A stretch of 64,000 nucleotides of DNA from Rhizobium sp. P32RR-XVIII (GCF_012641395.1 NZ_JABAIH010000021.1:1-64000); one strand, 5' to 3'. Counted from the stretch's first letter, positions 51,418 to 61,220 are shown. Notes: generated by a model from the letters alone, not told the origin. A program made the numbers and translations.

Positions 51418-52858
51418 TACCGTCAAATCCATCCAGGACATCATGCGCCAGGATGCGGGCGTCGATGGCGACGCCCAGCGCATCAGCCAGCTCTGCTGGA
51501 TGTTCTTTCTCAAGATCATGGACGACCAGGATCAGGAGCTGGAACTGACCCGCGACGACTACGTCTCGCCGATCCCGGAGAAATTCCAGTGGCGCAGTTG
51601 GGCGTCCGATCCCGAAGGGATCACCGGCGACGCACTGCTAGGCTTCGTCAATGGCGAACTTTTTCCGGCGCTCAAGGCGTTGCAGGTCTCATCGCAGCCG
51701 GGCGATCGCCGACGCGTCGTGCGCGACCTGTTCGAAGACGCCTACAACTATATGAAATCCGGCCAGTTGATCCGCCAAGTAGTGAACAAGATCAACGACG
51801 TCGATTTCAACAGCCTGACCGAGCGCCAGCACTTTGGCGAAATCTACGAACAACTCCTCAACGACCTGCAGTCGGCGGGCAATGCCGGCGAGTACTACAC
51901 GCCGCGGGCGCTGACTTCCTTCATGGTTGACCGCATCGATCCGACGCCGGGCGAGACCCTGTTCGATCCCGCCTGCGGCACCGGCGGCTTCCTCACCTGC
52001 GCCATCCGCCACATGGAAAAGAACCATGTGCGTACGCCCGAACAACGGGAGAAGATGCAGGCCGGTTTGCGGGCGGTGGAAAAGAAGCCGCTGCCGCACA
52101 TGCTCTGCGTCACCAACATGCTACTGCACGGTATCGAGGACCCCAGCTTCGTGCGCCACGACAACACGCTTGCCCGCCCGCTCATCTCCTGGGGCAAGGA
52201 TGAACGGGTCGATATCATCCTCACTAACCCGCCCTTTGGCGGACGGGAGGAAGATGGCATCGAAAACAACTTTCCGACCTTTCGTACCAAGGAAACGGCA
52301 GACCTGTTCCTGGCGTTGATCGTGCGCCTTCTGAAGCCAGGTGGTCGCGCGGCCGTGGTTCTGCCGGATGGCTCGCTGTTCGGCGAAGGCATCAAGACGC
52401 GGCTAAAGGAACATCTTCTGGAGGAATGCAATCTCCATACCATCGTCCGCCTGCCGAACTCCGTCTTTAAGCCTTATGCCTCGATCGGCACGAACCTCCT
52501 GTTCTTCGAAAAGGGCACGTCGACGAAGGACATCTGGTATTGGGAGCACCGCGTGCCAGAAGGCCAGAAAGCCTACTCGATGACGAAGCCCATCCGACCG
52601 GAACATCTGCAGGATTGCGTTGATTGGTGGGGTGGCAAGGAGCGCAAGGGGAGACAAGAAGGCCCGCAAGCCTGGCGCGTCAGCCTCGAAGAGGTAAAGG
52701 CACGCGGCTACAATCTTGATTTCAAGAACCCGCATTCCGTGGCGGATGATCACGGCGACCCGGAAACGCTGCTCGCCGAGCTCGTGGCCGCCGAAGCGGA
52801 TGTGGCCCGGCTGAGCGATCAATTGAAGGCGATCCTGGCAGAGGCGCTGGCCCGATGA
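51404..52858 (+). CDS. hsdM: type I restriction-modification M subunit (N6-adenine methyltransferase)
   Basis: 484 residues. N-terminal HsdM_N helical domain (SVRNTVKSIQDIMRQDAG), SAM-binding motif LFDPACGTGGFLTC near residue 187 and catalytic NPPFGG near 275. Together with HsdS it methylates the recognition sequence. Overlaps the glycosylase-like gene upstream and hsdS downstream (ATGA), so the four genes form one operon. Confidence 0.96.
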   Translation: MSVRNTVKSIQDIMRQDAGVDGDAQRISQLCWMFFLKIMDDQDQELELTRDDYVSPIPEKFQWRSWASDPEGITGDALLGFVNGELFPALKALQVSSQPGDRRRVVRDLFEDAYNYMKSGQLIRQVVNKINDVDFNSLTERQHFGEIYEQLLNDLQSAGNAGEYYTPRALTSFMVDRIDPTPGETLFDPACGTGGFLTCAIRHMEKNHVRTPEQREKMQAGLRAVEKKPLPHMLCVTNMLLHGIEDPSFVRHDNTLARPLISWGKDERVDIILTNPPFGGREEDGIENNFPTFRTKETADLFLALIVRLLKPGGRAAVVLPDGSLFGEGIKTRLKEHLLEECNLHTIVRLPNSVFKPYASIGTNLLFFEKGTSTKDIWYWEHRVPEGQKAYSMTKPIRPEHLQDCVDWWGGKERKGRQEGPQAWRVSLEEVKARGYNLDFKNPHSVADDHGDPETLLAELVAAEADVARLSDQLKAILAEALAR

Positions 52859-54588
52859 ACGCCGAGCGCCTGTTGCAATACTACAAGACAATTGCGGATG
52901 CACCGGATGCGATTGCCCGGCTGCGCCGGTTTGTTCTGGACCTGGCCGTGCGGGGCAAGCTGGTGCCGCAGGATTCGGCGGATGAGCCTGCGTCGGAACT
53001 GCTGAGGCGGATTGCGGAAGAGAAGGCGCGGCTGGTAGAGTTCGGCAGCCGTAGAGCCGATAAGCCCGTTAAGCAATCCTTCAAGAAGGCCAACCGTTAT
53101 CGCTTGCCGGCTCTTTGGCAGTGGGTGGACCTCCAAGCACTCTGCTTGTCGATAACCGATGGCGATCACCTTCCCCCACCTAAGGCAGACGAGGGCGTGC
53201 CCTTTTTGGTCATCGGAGATGTCCGAAGCAAAAAGATAAATTACGGGTGTGATCGATACGTTGGGCGTGCGTACTACGAGAAGTTAGACGTCATCCGCCG
53301 CCCTCGGAAAGGTGATATTCTCTACACGCTTGTTGGTTCCTTCGGAATTCCTGTACCTGTGGAAGAAGATCGCGAATTTTGTGTTCAGCGGCACATAGGG
53401 ATACTGCGTCCCTATGGTAGTTTGTCGGGTCAATTCCTTACGTACACTCTGGAAAGTGATTTGGTGCTCGGCCAAGCAGGCGCGTTCGCTACAGGCATCG
53501 CTCAAAAGACAGTACCGCTTGCCGGACTTCGCGCCATCCAAATCCCCCTCCCACCCCTTGCCGAACAACACCGTATCGTCACTAAGGTCGATGAGCTGAT
53601 GGCGCTCTGCGATCAGCTGGAAGGGGCGCGCGCGACGCGGGAGACGACGCGGGACCGGCTGGCGGCGGCAAGCCTCGCCCGCCTCAACAGCCCCGATTCC
53701 GCGACGTTCCAAGACGACGCCCGTTTCGCCCTAGAAGCCATGCCGGCCCTGACGGCGCGACCGGACCAGGTCAAACAGCTGCGCCAAACCATATTCAACC
53801 TCGCCGTCCGCGGCAAGCTCGTGCCGCAGAACCCCACGGATCGGCCGGCGGCTGAGTTGCTGGAGGGGATTGCTGATGAGAAGGCACAGCTTGTGAAGAT
53901 TGGCGGTCTCAAGAAAGACAAAGAATACTGGGACGGGCTATCGAATGAACCGCCATACGTTCTCCCGCACAACTGGAATTGGGCACGTCTTCAAGATGTC
54001 TTTGAGATATCGCGCGGCGGCAGTCCTCGCCCAGCCGGCGATCCGAAATTTTTTGGAGGCTCGACACCTTGGATCACCGTTCAAGAAATCACGAAGGACA
54101 TTCAGAAGTATCTCATTAAGACATCGGTAGGTCTTACTGACGAAGGTGTCAGGCGCAGTAGAACCATAGAGCCCGGTGACTTGCTCCTGACTAACAGTGG
54201 TGCCACACTCGGGGTGCCCAAAATCAGCAAAATCAGAGGCTGCATAAACGACGGCGTGGCAGTCCTAAGGCAGTTTCACACTGTCTCAATGAATGATTTT
54301 TGTCACCTGTATCTGCATTCTCAAACGTTAGCCTTCCGATCGGTCAACCAAGGTATGGGACAGCCAAACCTCAACACGCCCATCATTGCGGGTTGGTTTA
54401 TTCCAATCCCGCCTCTCGCCGAACAACACCGCATCGTCGCCAAGGTCGATGAACTCATGGCGCTTTGCGACCAGCTGGAGGCGAGCCTGACGACCGCCGA
54501 CGAGACCCGCCGCAGGCTGCTCGATGCGCTGCTGGCCGAGGCTCTCGCGCCGGTAAAGGCCGAGAATCTGCAGGAGGCGGCAGAATGA
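52855..54588 (+). CDS. hsdS: type I restriction-modification specificity subunit
   Basis: 577 residues with two target recognition domains (about 75-235 and 365-525), each followed by a conserved helical spacer: LAEQHRIVTKVDELMALCDQ after the first, LAEQHRIVAKVDELMALCDQ after the second. The N-terminal conserved region (RLRRFVLDLAVRGKLVPQ) recurs in the middle (QTIFNLAVRGKLVPQ). Both halves are intact, predicting a bipartite asymmetric target. Confidence 0.94.
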   Translation: MNAERLLQYYKTIADAPDAIARLRRFVLDLAVRGKLVPQDSADEPASELLRRIAEEKARLVEFGSRRADKPVKQSFKKANRYRLPALWQWVDLQALCLSITDGDHLPPPKADEGVPFLVIGDVRSKKINYGCDRYVGRAYYEKLDVIRRPRKGDILYTLVGSFGIPVPVEEDREFCVQRHIGILRPYGSLSGQFLTYTLESDLVLGQAGAFATGIAQKTVPLAGLRAIQIPLPPLAEQHRIVTKVDELMALCDQLEGARATRETTRDRLAAASLARLNSPDSATFQDDARFALEAMPALTARPDQVKQLRQTIFNLAVRGKLVPQNPTDRPAAELLEGIADEKAQLVKIGGLKKDKEYWDGLSNEPPYVLPHNWNWARLQDVFEISRGGSPRPAGDPKFFGGSTPWITVQEITKDIQKYLIKTSVGLTDEGVRRSRTIEPGDLLLTNSGATLGVPKISKIRGCINDGVAVLRQFHTVSMNDFCHLYLHSQTLAFRSVNQGMGQPNLNTPIIAGWFIPIPPLAEQHRIVAKVDELMALCDQLEASLTTADETRRRLLDALLAEALAPVKAENLQEAAE

Positions 54589-54855
54589 GCAACTTCCGCA
54601 ATAGCCCCGGTCCCTCCGTCTGCGCTCCTTCTACGGCTCCATCCCCGAGGAAGAGGGCTATCTAGGCTGGAGCGAGGAGTCCGCGCGCGATCGGACGGTT
54701 GAATTGATAGAGGACGGCGATCTCTTCTTGATCTGTGGCGCGGCTTTAGCCGAAACCAGCAAGGCAGAACGCAATCGCGTCCTCGGTTTCGTACAGGTCG
54801 AGCGGCGCGCCATCCGCGATGCCGAGCCGACAAGTCAAACAAAGGGGAACGCATG
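54585..54855 (+). pseudogene. frameshifted, truncated gene after hsdS
   Basis: The ATG overlaps the hsdS stop. Frame 1 gives MSNFRNSPGPSV, then drifts to a stop at 54665; a one-base change would continue as LRSFYGSIPEEEGYLGWSEE, GDLFLICGAALAET and RVLGFVQVERRAI to a stop that overlaps the HAD start. This matches the N-terminal part of proteins often found after type I systems in rhizobia. It is inactivated by the frameshift and a missing C-terminus. Confidence 0.65.
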
Positions 54856-55689
54856 AGTGAAGTTCTGCGCACAGCTATTATTTATGATTTCGACGGCACA
54901 TTGGCTAAGGGAAATCTTCAGGAGACCAGCTTCATTCCCAAGGTCGGAATGACGACAAAGGACTTCTGGGGCGAGGTCAAGGCTAGGACGCGTCAGCACG
55001 ACGCAGATGAAATTCTCGTATACATGCACCTGATGCTGCAAAAGTCGCGCGAGATGAATGCCCCAATCACTGTGGAAGACCTACGCAAGCACGGCAAGGA
55101 TGCGCCACTATTTCCCGGTCTGGCGGACGGTTCCTGGTTTAACCGGATCAATTCGTTTGCCTCTGACAACGGATTGGAACTTGAACACTACATCGTTTCG
55201 TCGGGCATCCACGAGATGATAGAGGGTTGCGCCATTCGTAATTACTTTCACCGCATCTTCGCGTCGAAATTCATCTACGAAAATGACGTGGCCGCCTGGC
55301 CGGGCGTGGGTATCAATTATACGACAAAGACCCAGTATCTATTCCGCATAAACAAGGGCATCGACAATCATTGGAATAACGAAGCGGTCAACCAGTTCAA
55401 GCCACAGCAGGATCGACCGATCCCCTTCGATCGGATGATCTTCCTCGGAGACGGAGACACTGATATTCCAACAATGAAAATGCTGACCTACCAGGGCGGG
55501 CATTCGGTCGCCGTGTACGATCACGACCGGTCGGAGAGGGACCTCGCAAAAGTTCACCGGCTCATCTCGGATGGTCGTGCCGATTTCGTCGCGCCCGCCA
55601 GCTATGAGGAGAAGTCCCAGCTCGATATTATCATCAAAGGCATTCTAGGGCGCATTGCTCGCAAGCATGGGCAAACCCTCAGGGAGTAG
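54853..55689 (+). CDS. HAD-superfamily phosphatase
   Basis: 278 residues. Motif I DFDGTLAKGN (nucleophile Asp12), motif II Ser in YIVSSGIHEMI near 116, and motif IV GDGDTDIPTM near 198. A large alpha-helical cap sits between motifs I and II. Its start overlaps the broken gene after hsdS (ATGA), so it is probably transcribed with the hsd operon. Substrate unknown; HAD proteins of this shape occur in defence loci as nucleotide or nucleic-acid phosphatases, which is only an analogy. Confidence 0.85.
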   Translation: MSEVLRTAIIYDFDGTLAKGNLQETSFIPKVGMTTKDFWGEVKARTRQHDADEILVYMHLMLQKSREMNAPITVEDLRKHGKDAPLFPGLADGSWFNRINSFASDNGLELEHYIVSSGIHEMIEGCAIRNYFHRIFASKFIYENDVAAWPGVGINYTTKTQYLFRINKGIDNHWNNEAVNQFKPQQDRPIPFDRMIFLGDGDTDIPTMKMLTYQGGHSVAVYDHDRSERDLAKVHRLISDGRADFVAPASYEEKSQLDIIIKGILGRIARKHGQTLRE

Positions 55690-55798
55690 TGAGGCAACGA
55701 CCGAATTGGCTGATTTGCCGCTCTCGAAGGCCAAAGAGTTGACGCGTCTTGGTAGAAGTCTCAGGAGCGTCCCGCTCCACGACATCCTCGCCGAGCGT

Positions 55799-56563
55799 TT
55801 AGATTTCAATAACAAGACCCGGATCGAACCCAGTGCGCTCTCCCGGGTACCCTCTCGAATTAGAGACAACCCTCGTCGAGCCGACCATGTAGTCGTTTCG
55901 GTGATGAACGTGCCCATGCACCCATAGCGCTGGCCCTGTCTCGTAGACTAGGTCTTCCAAATCCGAAGCATAGCACCCCGAAAGCGGATCGTGCCGAAAG
56001 GCTGGATCGATAGAGCGCGGAGAAGGCGCGTGATGCGTGACGACCACCGTCTTCCGACCCGTTCGTTCACGGAGTTCGGCAGCGATGTAGTCCCTGGTCT
56101 CGACATGCTTCCCGTACGCATGGATTGGCTTGAACTTGAGATAAGGGGTCTTTGAAAACTTGATCTTCTTGAAGTCGTTGATCCCGCTTTGGGCATACGA
56201 CATGCTGACCCCGGGATTTCGGCCGAACAACCGGAAGTCGGTCCAAAGGGTTCCCCCGACGAACCGGATACCGCCGATGTCGACTGCGTCATTTTCCAGA
56301 AAATGGAGACGCGGATGATCCCTCGCAGCTTTGCGCGCCTCCGGAATATCTGAATGCAGACACGAATTGTAGAATTCGTGGTTGCCCGCGACGAAAACGA
56401 TCGGAACGTCAGGGGCGAATTTGGCGAGCCATTTGATACTGGGCACAACGCCTTTTGTGAGCACGTCCCCTGCGCATATCAATACGTCGGCTTTGTCCGG
56501 CGGCAACTCGTCAAATGGCCAACCGAATTCCAAGTGGAGATCGGAAATGATCCAGATTCTCAT
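55799..56563 (-). CDS. calcineurin-like metallophosphoesterase
   Basis: 254 residues with all metal-binding motifs: SDLHLEFG near 8, AGDVL near 32, AGNHEFY near 60, VVTHHAPSP near 175 and HGHVHHRND near 213. Cytoplasmic; no signal peptide. Convergent with the HAD gene, so separately transcribed. Likely a phosphodiesterase or phosphatase on nucleotides; the substrate cannot be read from sequence. Confidence 0.9.
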   Translation of the reverse strand: MRIWIISDLHLEFGWPFDELPPDKADVLICAGDVLTKGVVPSIKWLAKFAPDVPIVFVAGNHEFYNSCLHSDIPEARKAARDHPRLHFLENDAVDIGGIRFVGGTLWTDFRLFGRNPGVSMSYAQSGINDFKKIKFSKTPYLKFKPIHAYGKHVETRDYIAAELRERTGRKTVVVTHHAPSPRSIDPAFRHDPLSGCYASDLEDLVYETGPALWVHGHVHHRNDYMVGSTRVVSNSRGYPGERTGFDPGLVIEI

Positions 56564-56680
56564 TCATCTTTCCCTTGTCGTGCCGGCCCATCGGAGCAGA
56601 TGGGTGCCGAAGCAACCGCGTTTTCGGCCCTCGCGGGTGGCCAAGACCATTGCATCCACGTCTTCCAATTGACGCAGGTC

Positions 56681-57721
56681 CTATTTGGATAGAAACCGAT
56701 GGTGAGGCAGATATCGAGCCGCGAACGCCCGTCTCATTTCCATGGCAAGCGGGTCATAAAGTATACGGAGCGAGCGTTTGACTTCATCCGCGGGAAGCCA
56801 TCCGTCCTGTAGACGCCATCGGCGGCAGAACAACGCGTCCAGGTCATATCGATGGTGGTTTTCCAGCAGGACGCGGATTTCTCCTTTGGTTCTGGGCTGC
56901 GGTCGATGCTGCACCTCGAGCGCATACCGCTCGGAGACTTCGTCGTCGGTTACCAATGCGATGGTTTCGATCTCGGCGGCGATATCGGCGGGGAGGTTAC
57001 TCAAAGCCGAACTGCATGCGGCGAGGAAACGGTCGTCCCGAGTGAAATCCATCCCCCATTCGACCGGATCATCACGCCAGAAAACCGCTTCCGCAGCCTC
57101 CGTCCACCACCCGTCGATGATCAGCCCCAGATTTCGAAAAGCATTGAATGCTTCCGGTGCCAGGTAAGCTGGACCGCAGCCGTGCGAGGCACGGATGTTG
57201 GGTCGAAAGCGCCCTGCCCGACTCAGCTGCCGCCGTGAGCCAGCGAAATGACGGTAGCCGAGAAGGTTGCTCTGGGCCGCGACCCCAACTACCGCGGTCG
57301 CCAAGTCATCCCAGCGCGGAAGGACATCAGGTATTGCTTGGTCAGCAAGCGGGATTGCTCCGCTCACTATCTGCGTCGCCTGTCCGAGAGCTTCCAGCGC
57401 TTCGCATCCGACCTCGTAGGCGGAGATATAGAGGTGGTCCCACGCGACGGATGGATCACCGGGTATGTTGTCCGCGAGAAACTCGATGACCGGCGCTGTC
57501 CACGCGGGAGCGGTCGGCCGCTCAAAGCGGCCTGAGGACGCTTCGGGCTGCGGTGCGACGGTCGGCCGCCGTTCTTCATCGCCACGCTTAGGTCCACCGA
57601 CCATGATGCGGCGTCCGAGCGATGTGAAGCCGGCGCTGTCGAGCACCTCTCCCAAGGAGCCGGGCAATGCCGTTTTCGACGTGGCCTTCCGGCCGTTGCG
57701 AGGTCGCCTTGCTTTTGCCAT
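56681..57721 (-). CDS. unknown protein encoded with the AAA+/M41 protease
   Basis: 346 residues from the ATG at 57721, which overlaps the protease stop by one base (TGATG). N-terminal 70 residues are basic, Pro/Arg-rich and probably disordered (KARRPRNGRKATSK). A helical domain with SVAWDHLYISAYEVGCEALE and a C-terminal part rich in Trp and acidic residues follow. No enzymatic motif recognised. The tight coupling makes it a likely substrate, adaptor or regulated effector of the protease. Confidence 0.7.
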   Translation of the reverse strand: MAKARRPRNGRKATSKTALPGSLGEVLDSAGFTSLGRRIMVGGPKRGDEERRPTVAPQPEASSGRFERPTAPAWTAPVIEFLADNIPGDPSVAWDHLYISAYEVGCEALEALGQATQIVSGAIPLADQAIPDVLPRWDDLATAVVGVAAQSNLLGYRHFAGSRRQLSRAGRFRPNIRASHGCGPAYLAPEAFNAFRNLGLIIDGWWTEAAEAVFWRDDPVEWGMDFTRDDRFLAACSSALSNLPADIAAEIETIALVTDDEVSERYALEVQHRPQPRTKGEIRVLLENHHRYDLDALFCRRWRLQDGWLPADEVKRSLRILYDPLAMEMRRAFAARYLPHHRFLSK

Positions 57722-59646
57722 CACGTCACCGCCTTCTTGGCCAAACTCACCGTCGTCCGCCGATGTCTTTCCATGATTTCGAAGACTTCGTGGCCCGACA
57801 TCCCCATCGCCTCCATCAGTCGATCGGCTATGGCATCCAGAGCGGTCCTTTGGGCACGCACAGCGGACTTCGCGCGCTCGAACTCGCTTTGCAGGACCGC
57901 GTGAACGTGTCTCCGAAATTCGGGATTGTATGTGCGCAATCGCTCGAGTTGGACCTCGCCCTCGACGACGAGGGTATGCCCCATGCCGAGACCGCCCTCG
58001 AGCATTGTCGCCAGTTCAGTCGCCCTGTTGAGGTCGGCGGTGTCCGAGCCCGATGCGCCATCGGTAAATGATCCGAAGACCTCCAGTTCCGCGGCAATGC
58101 CGGCAAGGCATACCGCGATCGCGTTCCGATAGTCGGAGGGCGTCTTTGGCCGCGCTGCGATTTGATCGTACTGGACGCAACCCAGTGCGCTCCTCTTGCC
58201 GTCGACCCTGTAGCGCGAAATGCTGATCTCGGAGACCTGCCCGTAGCCTATTTCGAATGCCACGATGGCGTGACCTGCCTCGTGAACGGCAAGCGAGCGC
58301 AGAAACTCCTCCGGCAGCTCCGTTACTCTCGGCAATTGCTCGACGATGTGATCTCCCGAAAGGACTTCCACACGCCGCCGCGCCACCCGCTTGGCATCCC
58401 GGACGAGTTGTTCGATGTCGGCACCCGACAGGCCATCTGTCGCCATGCCGAACTTCTCGGCCTGGGACTGATCCAGCTGAAGGCCGCTGTGGAATGCCAG
58501 GATCGCTAGCCGTGACTTCGCATCAGGAAACGCAATTTCGAGTTGCCGGTCCAGTCGCCCTGGCCGCCGGATCGCGGGATCGAGCTGGTCGGGATAATTG
58601 CAGGCTCCGATCACAACGACGCCCTCGCGACGATCAAAACCATCCAGAAGCTGCAGGAATCCCGCCATCGCGGCTCGTAAATAGCCGCGGTTTCGATCTG
58701 TCTCTGTCCGATCGCCGAACGTATCGACCTCGTCGACGAACAATATTGACGGCGCTTTTTCCTTCGCCTCGGCAAACGAAGCCCGCATGGCTTTCAAGTG
58801 ACTGTCGAGCGCGCCTGCTTCCTGCCATTCAGAAACCGACCCGTAAATGATCGGCACCTGGCAGGAATTGGCGAGCGCGCTTACAAACATCGTCTTTCCG
58901 ACACCTGGACGTCCGGAAAGCAAGACCCCATTGTCGATATCGCTCCATGGGAGAACGCCCGCCTTGTAGTCGGCAAGGTCTTTCGCAAGATTGGTGCCCC
59001 ATTCCAGCGCGGGTCCGTAGCCGTGCATGTCGGCAAGGGTCGGTCCCAACGGTTTTGCGACCTCGGGCGCGGGTTTCGCCGGCACGCGCGAATGAGTTCG
59101 CAATCTCTCCAGGGCAAGCATGGGATGACGGCGATCCTGAAAAGCCTTGACCAATCGCGGCCAGGGCTCCGACAGAAGTAGGTCGACGTCCCGGTCAGAT
59201 AGCGGCAGACCGGCACGTCGAAGCGCGGCCTCTGCATGTCGCCTCGTCCGCTGCTCCAAGTCCAGGACTGCGTCGGAAAACAGCCTGTCGTCGTCGGCGA
59301 GATCGTAATCGGGCGAAGCGATGAAGATCGCTCTTTTGTTTTTATGGGCTTCCATTTCGTCGCGAAATGACCGGTCCTTCCACTCATAGGCGTAGGAGGT
59401 AAACTCCCGGCGCTTCCAGATACCGGCCGCGAAAACCTCCACCGCCTCAGCATAGACAGGATAGTAGAAATCAGTCCTGGCCCGCAGGGTCACGATGAAT
59501 TTCGAATGCGGTCTGTTCCAAGCTCGGAGCGAGGCCGCGATCGCGCAGAAGGCCATGAAAACGGGCAGCGTAACGGTTGTATCTCGGACCTGCGTCTCCG
59601 GCTTCCAAGGCACGCGTGTACGTTTGCCCGAACGTGTTGTCGGCAT
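57721..59646 (-). CDS. AAA+ ATPase fused to an M41 (FtsH-type) zinc protease
   Basis: 641 residues from the ATG at 59646 (AGGAG 6 nt upstream). Unassigned N-terminal domain (~1-190) without clear transmembrane helices; AAA+ module with GRPGVGKT 245-252, LFVDEVD to 308 and RRPGRLDRQLEIAFPD; then an M41 peptidase with HEAGH 455-459 and a later acidic helix supplying the third zinc ligand. Housekeeping FtsH has an N-terminal membrane anchor and a different N-domain; this shorter soluble form lies in a defence island in a two-gene operon. Predicted regulated proteolysis. Confidence 0.85.
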   Translation of the reverse strand: MPTTRSGKRTRVPWKPETQVRDTTVTLPVFMAFCAIAASLRAWNRPHSKFIVTLRARTDFYYPVYAEAVEVFAAGIWKRREFTSYAYEWKDRSFRDEMEAHKNKRAIFIASPDYDLADDDRLFSDAVLDLEQRTRRHAEAALRRAGLPLSDRDVDLLLSEPWPRLVKAFQDRRHPMLALERLRTHSRVPAKPAPEVAKPLGPTLADMHGYGPALEWGTNLAKDLADYKAGVLPWSDIDNGVLLSGRPGVGKTMFVSALANSCQVPIIYGSVSEWQEAGALDSHLKAMRASFAEAKEKAPSILFVDEVDTFGDRTETDRNRGYLRAAMAGFLQLLDGFDRREGVVVIGACNYPDQLDPAIRRPGRLDRQLEIAFPDAKSRLAILAFHSGLQLDQSQAEKFGMATDGLSGADIEQLVRDAKRVARRRVEVLSGDHIVEQLPRVTELPEEFLRSLAVHEAGHAIVAFEIGYGQVSEISISRYRVDGKRSALGCVQYDQIAARPKTPSDYRNAIAVCLAGIAAELEVFGSFTDGASGSDTADLNRATELATMLEGGLGMGHTLVVEGEVQLERLRTYNPEFRRHVHAVLQSEFERAKSAVRAQRTALDAIADRLMEAMGMSGHEVFEIMERHRRTTVSLAKKAVT

Positions 59647-59716
59647 TGCGCTCTCCTCGAATTTCAAGGTTCCAAATGGCTCAGTCTATTCAGTCAGTCG
59701 CAGTGCCGCCTATCCA

Positions 59717-60088
59717 TCAATGCGAATCCCCAGACGAGATGACCTTCTGGTGGAGCCTCTCATCCCAGTATCCCGGATCAACGCACGTCCCCAACCGGTA
59801 CCAGCGGGACATCGTACGTGCGATGCCTCGCTCCCGATCAAGATAGAAGAGTTCACTTGTGCAGGCCATTTTGCCGTCGGGGACCTTCGGATGACCGATC
59901 GGACGACCGATGAGGCAGGGCACCGCGCCTTGTCCTAACGCCCAACTGTTTAAAGACGCTCCGGGCGATTTTGCCCCGGCGCATCGATCAATGTCTTCAA
60001 GATCATTTGCGAGACGCCGGAGGTCGGCGATCAATGACAAGCGGGACCTGCCGAACAAATTTCCCAACAGCGAATCATTCACGACCAT
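59717..60088 (-). CDS. DUF6634 family protein
   Basis: 123 residues. LIADLRRLANDLEDIDRCAG, then PCLIGRPIGHPKVPDGKMAC and SELFYLDRERGIARTMSRW are the DUF6634 pattern, common on rhizobial plasmids and islands. No catalytic residues recognised; Cys and His may bind metal. Divergent from a small HTH gene. Function unknown. Confidence 0.7.
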   Translation of the reverse strand: MVVNDSLLGNLFGRSRLSLIADLRRLANDLEDIDRCAGAKSPGASLNSWALGQGAVPCLIGRPIGHPKVPDGKMACTSELFYLDRERGIARTMSRWYRLGTCVDPGYWDERLHQKVISSGDSH

Positions 60089-60212
60089 TTCCCGTCTACC
60101 GGTTCATCAAAGTGATGTCTTTATTTACATCTTTATCGATGCACATCAAGATTATTATGACGTATTTTGCGTCATATTTGACTTATCCCCAAACCGCCGG
60201 CTTCTGAAGCAG

Positions 60213-60494
60213 ATGACGACTTTGCTGACTGGTGATTTGATAAGGGCCGCGAGAGCGCTAATCGGGCTGAGTCAGGTGGAACTCGCAAAGAAGGCGGGTA
60301 TCACGCAGAAGGCACTCGGCGAGTTCGAGCTTGGCAAAAGGCCGATTACGGCGAAAGCGAATGAAAAGCTCCGGCGGGTCTTCGAAGAGCGGCAGGTGCA
60401 GTTCATCGCAGCGAATATCGAAGCCAGTCACCTCGAAGGAGCCGGCGTGCGATGGAAGCCTCCGAATCTGAATTCCGGAATCAAAACGATTTAG
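60213..60494 (+). CDS. XRE-family HTH regulator (1)
   Basis: 93 residues from the ATG at 60213; longer in-frame sequence overlaps the DUF6634 gene. HTH at ~8-60: IRAARALIGLSQVELAKKAG, then KALGEFELGKRPI. A short C-terminal tail with EERQVQFIAANIEAS is frequent in small rhizobial XRE proteins. Its 3' end overlaps the next HTH gene by 43 nt in another frame. Confidence 0.75.
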   Translation: MTTLLTGDLIRAARALIGLSQVELAKKAGITQKALGEFELGKRPITAKANEKLRRVFEERQVQFIAANIEASHLEGAGVRWKPPNLNSGIKTI

Positions 60495-60781
60495 CCGAAC
60501 CCGAAGGTCGGAGGTCGAATTGCATCCAATTAATAATTTTCCGGCCATCGGTTGCGCGCGCGGCAAGGGCATACACCGGACTGAGCCAAGACGATTTTGG
60601 AAAGCTCGCCGGAGTCGCCCAGCGTACGATCCATAGATGTGAAACCATAGGCAATGTGAGAGACGATCAACTGGGCAAAATTCTGGGCGCGTTTGGTGAG
60701 AAAGGTATAATCTGGGTGTACGATAAATATGGACGCATCGAAGGGATGCTCCTCCCCATAACAGATGACCAGGGATCATAA
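60452..60781 (+). CDS. XRE-family HTH regulator (2)
   Basis: 109 residues, overlapping the previous HTH gene. HTH at ~32-85: VARAARAYTGLSQDDFGKLA, then RTIHRCETIGNVRDDQLG; C-terminal GIIWVYDKYGRIEGMLLP. The pair may regulate each other or form a heterodimer. The true start may lie further inside, as the first 28 residues are low-complexity. Confidence 0.65.
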   Translation: MEASESEFRNQNDLAEPEGRRSNCIQLIIFRPSVARAARAYTGLSQDDFGKLAGVAQRTIHRCETIGNVRDDQLGKILGAFGEKGIIWVYDKYGRIEGMLLPITDDQGS

Positions 60782-60995
60782 CCTTTACCGCTGTCCAGCC
60801 GGTGCCCTCTACTTTTCCGGCAGCCTGGATGTGGGTCATAACCGCCCAACGGAGGCTTGACGGGCCGAGCAATCGATTGGACCGGTTGGATGTAAATATC
60901 GTGTCGCCGGACGATACCGCGCGCGGCGCATTTTCGATGCATCACTCGTAGGCTATTACCCACCAGCAACGGTCTTTCGGTAGCCCTTTTTTCCA

Positions 60996-61144
60996 TTACT
61001 TATTCTTGATTGAATTCAGTACGCGATAAACTGGATTTTTCCCAATCCCTAATTTACGGGCTATTGGTTTGCCGCCTAGTCCCTGGCTATGCAGAGAAAC
61101 AATCTCCTCGTAGCGAGGGTGGACTTTTGCTGCCTTTGCTAGGG
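60996..61144 (-). pseudogene. resolvase/invertase C-terminal HTH fragment
   Basis: About 48 codons read LAKAAKVHPRYEEIVSLHSQ, then LGGKPIARKLGIGKNPVYRV and a basic end with stop at 60996: the HTH_7-type DNA-binding end of a small serine resolvase. The catalytic domain is absent. A remnant of a further mobile element, not related to the large recombinases by sequence. Confidence 0.65.
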
Positions 61145-61220
61145 AGTATCGTAACACTCTGAAAAACCACGATGTTTCTGGGTTCGTATTATTGTTCCGC
61201 TTCTCCCGCCAGCTACCCCA

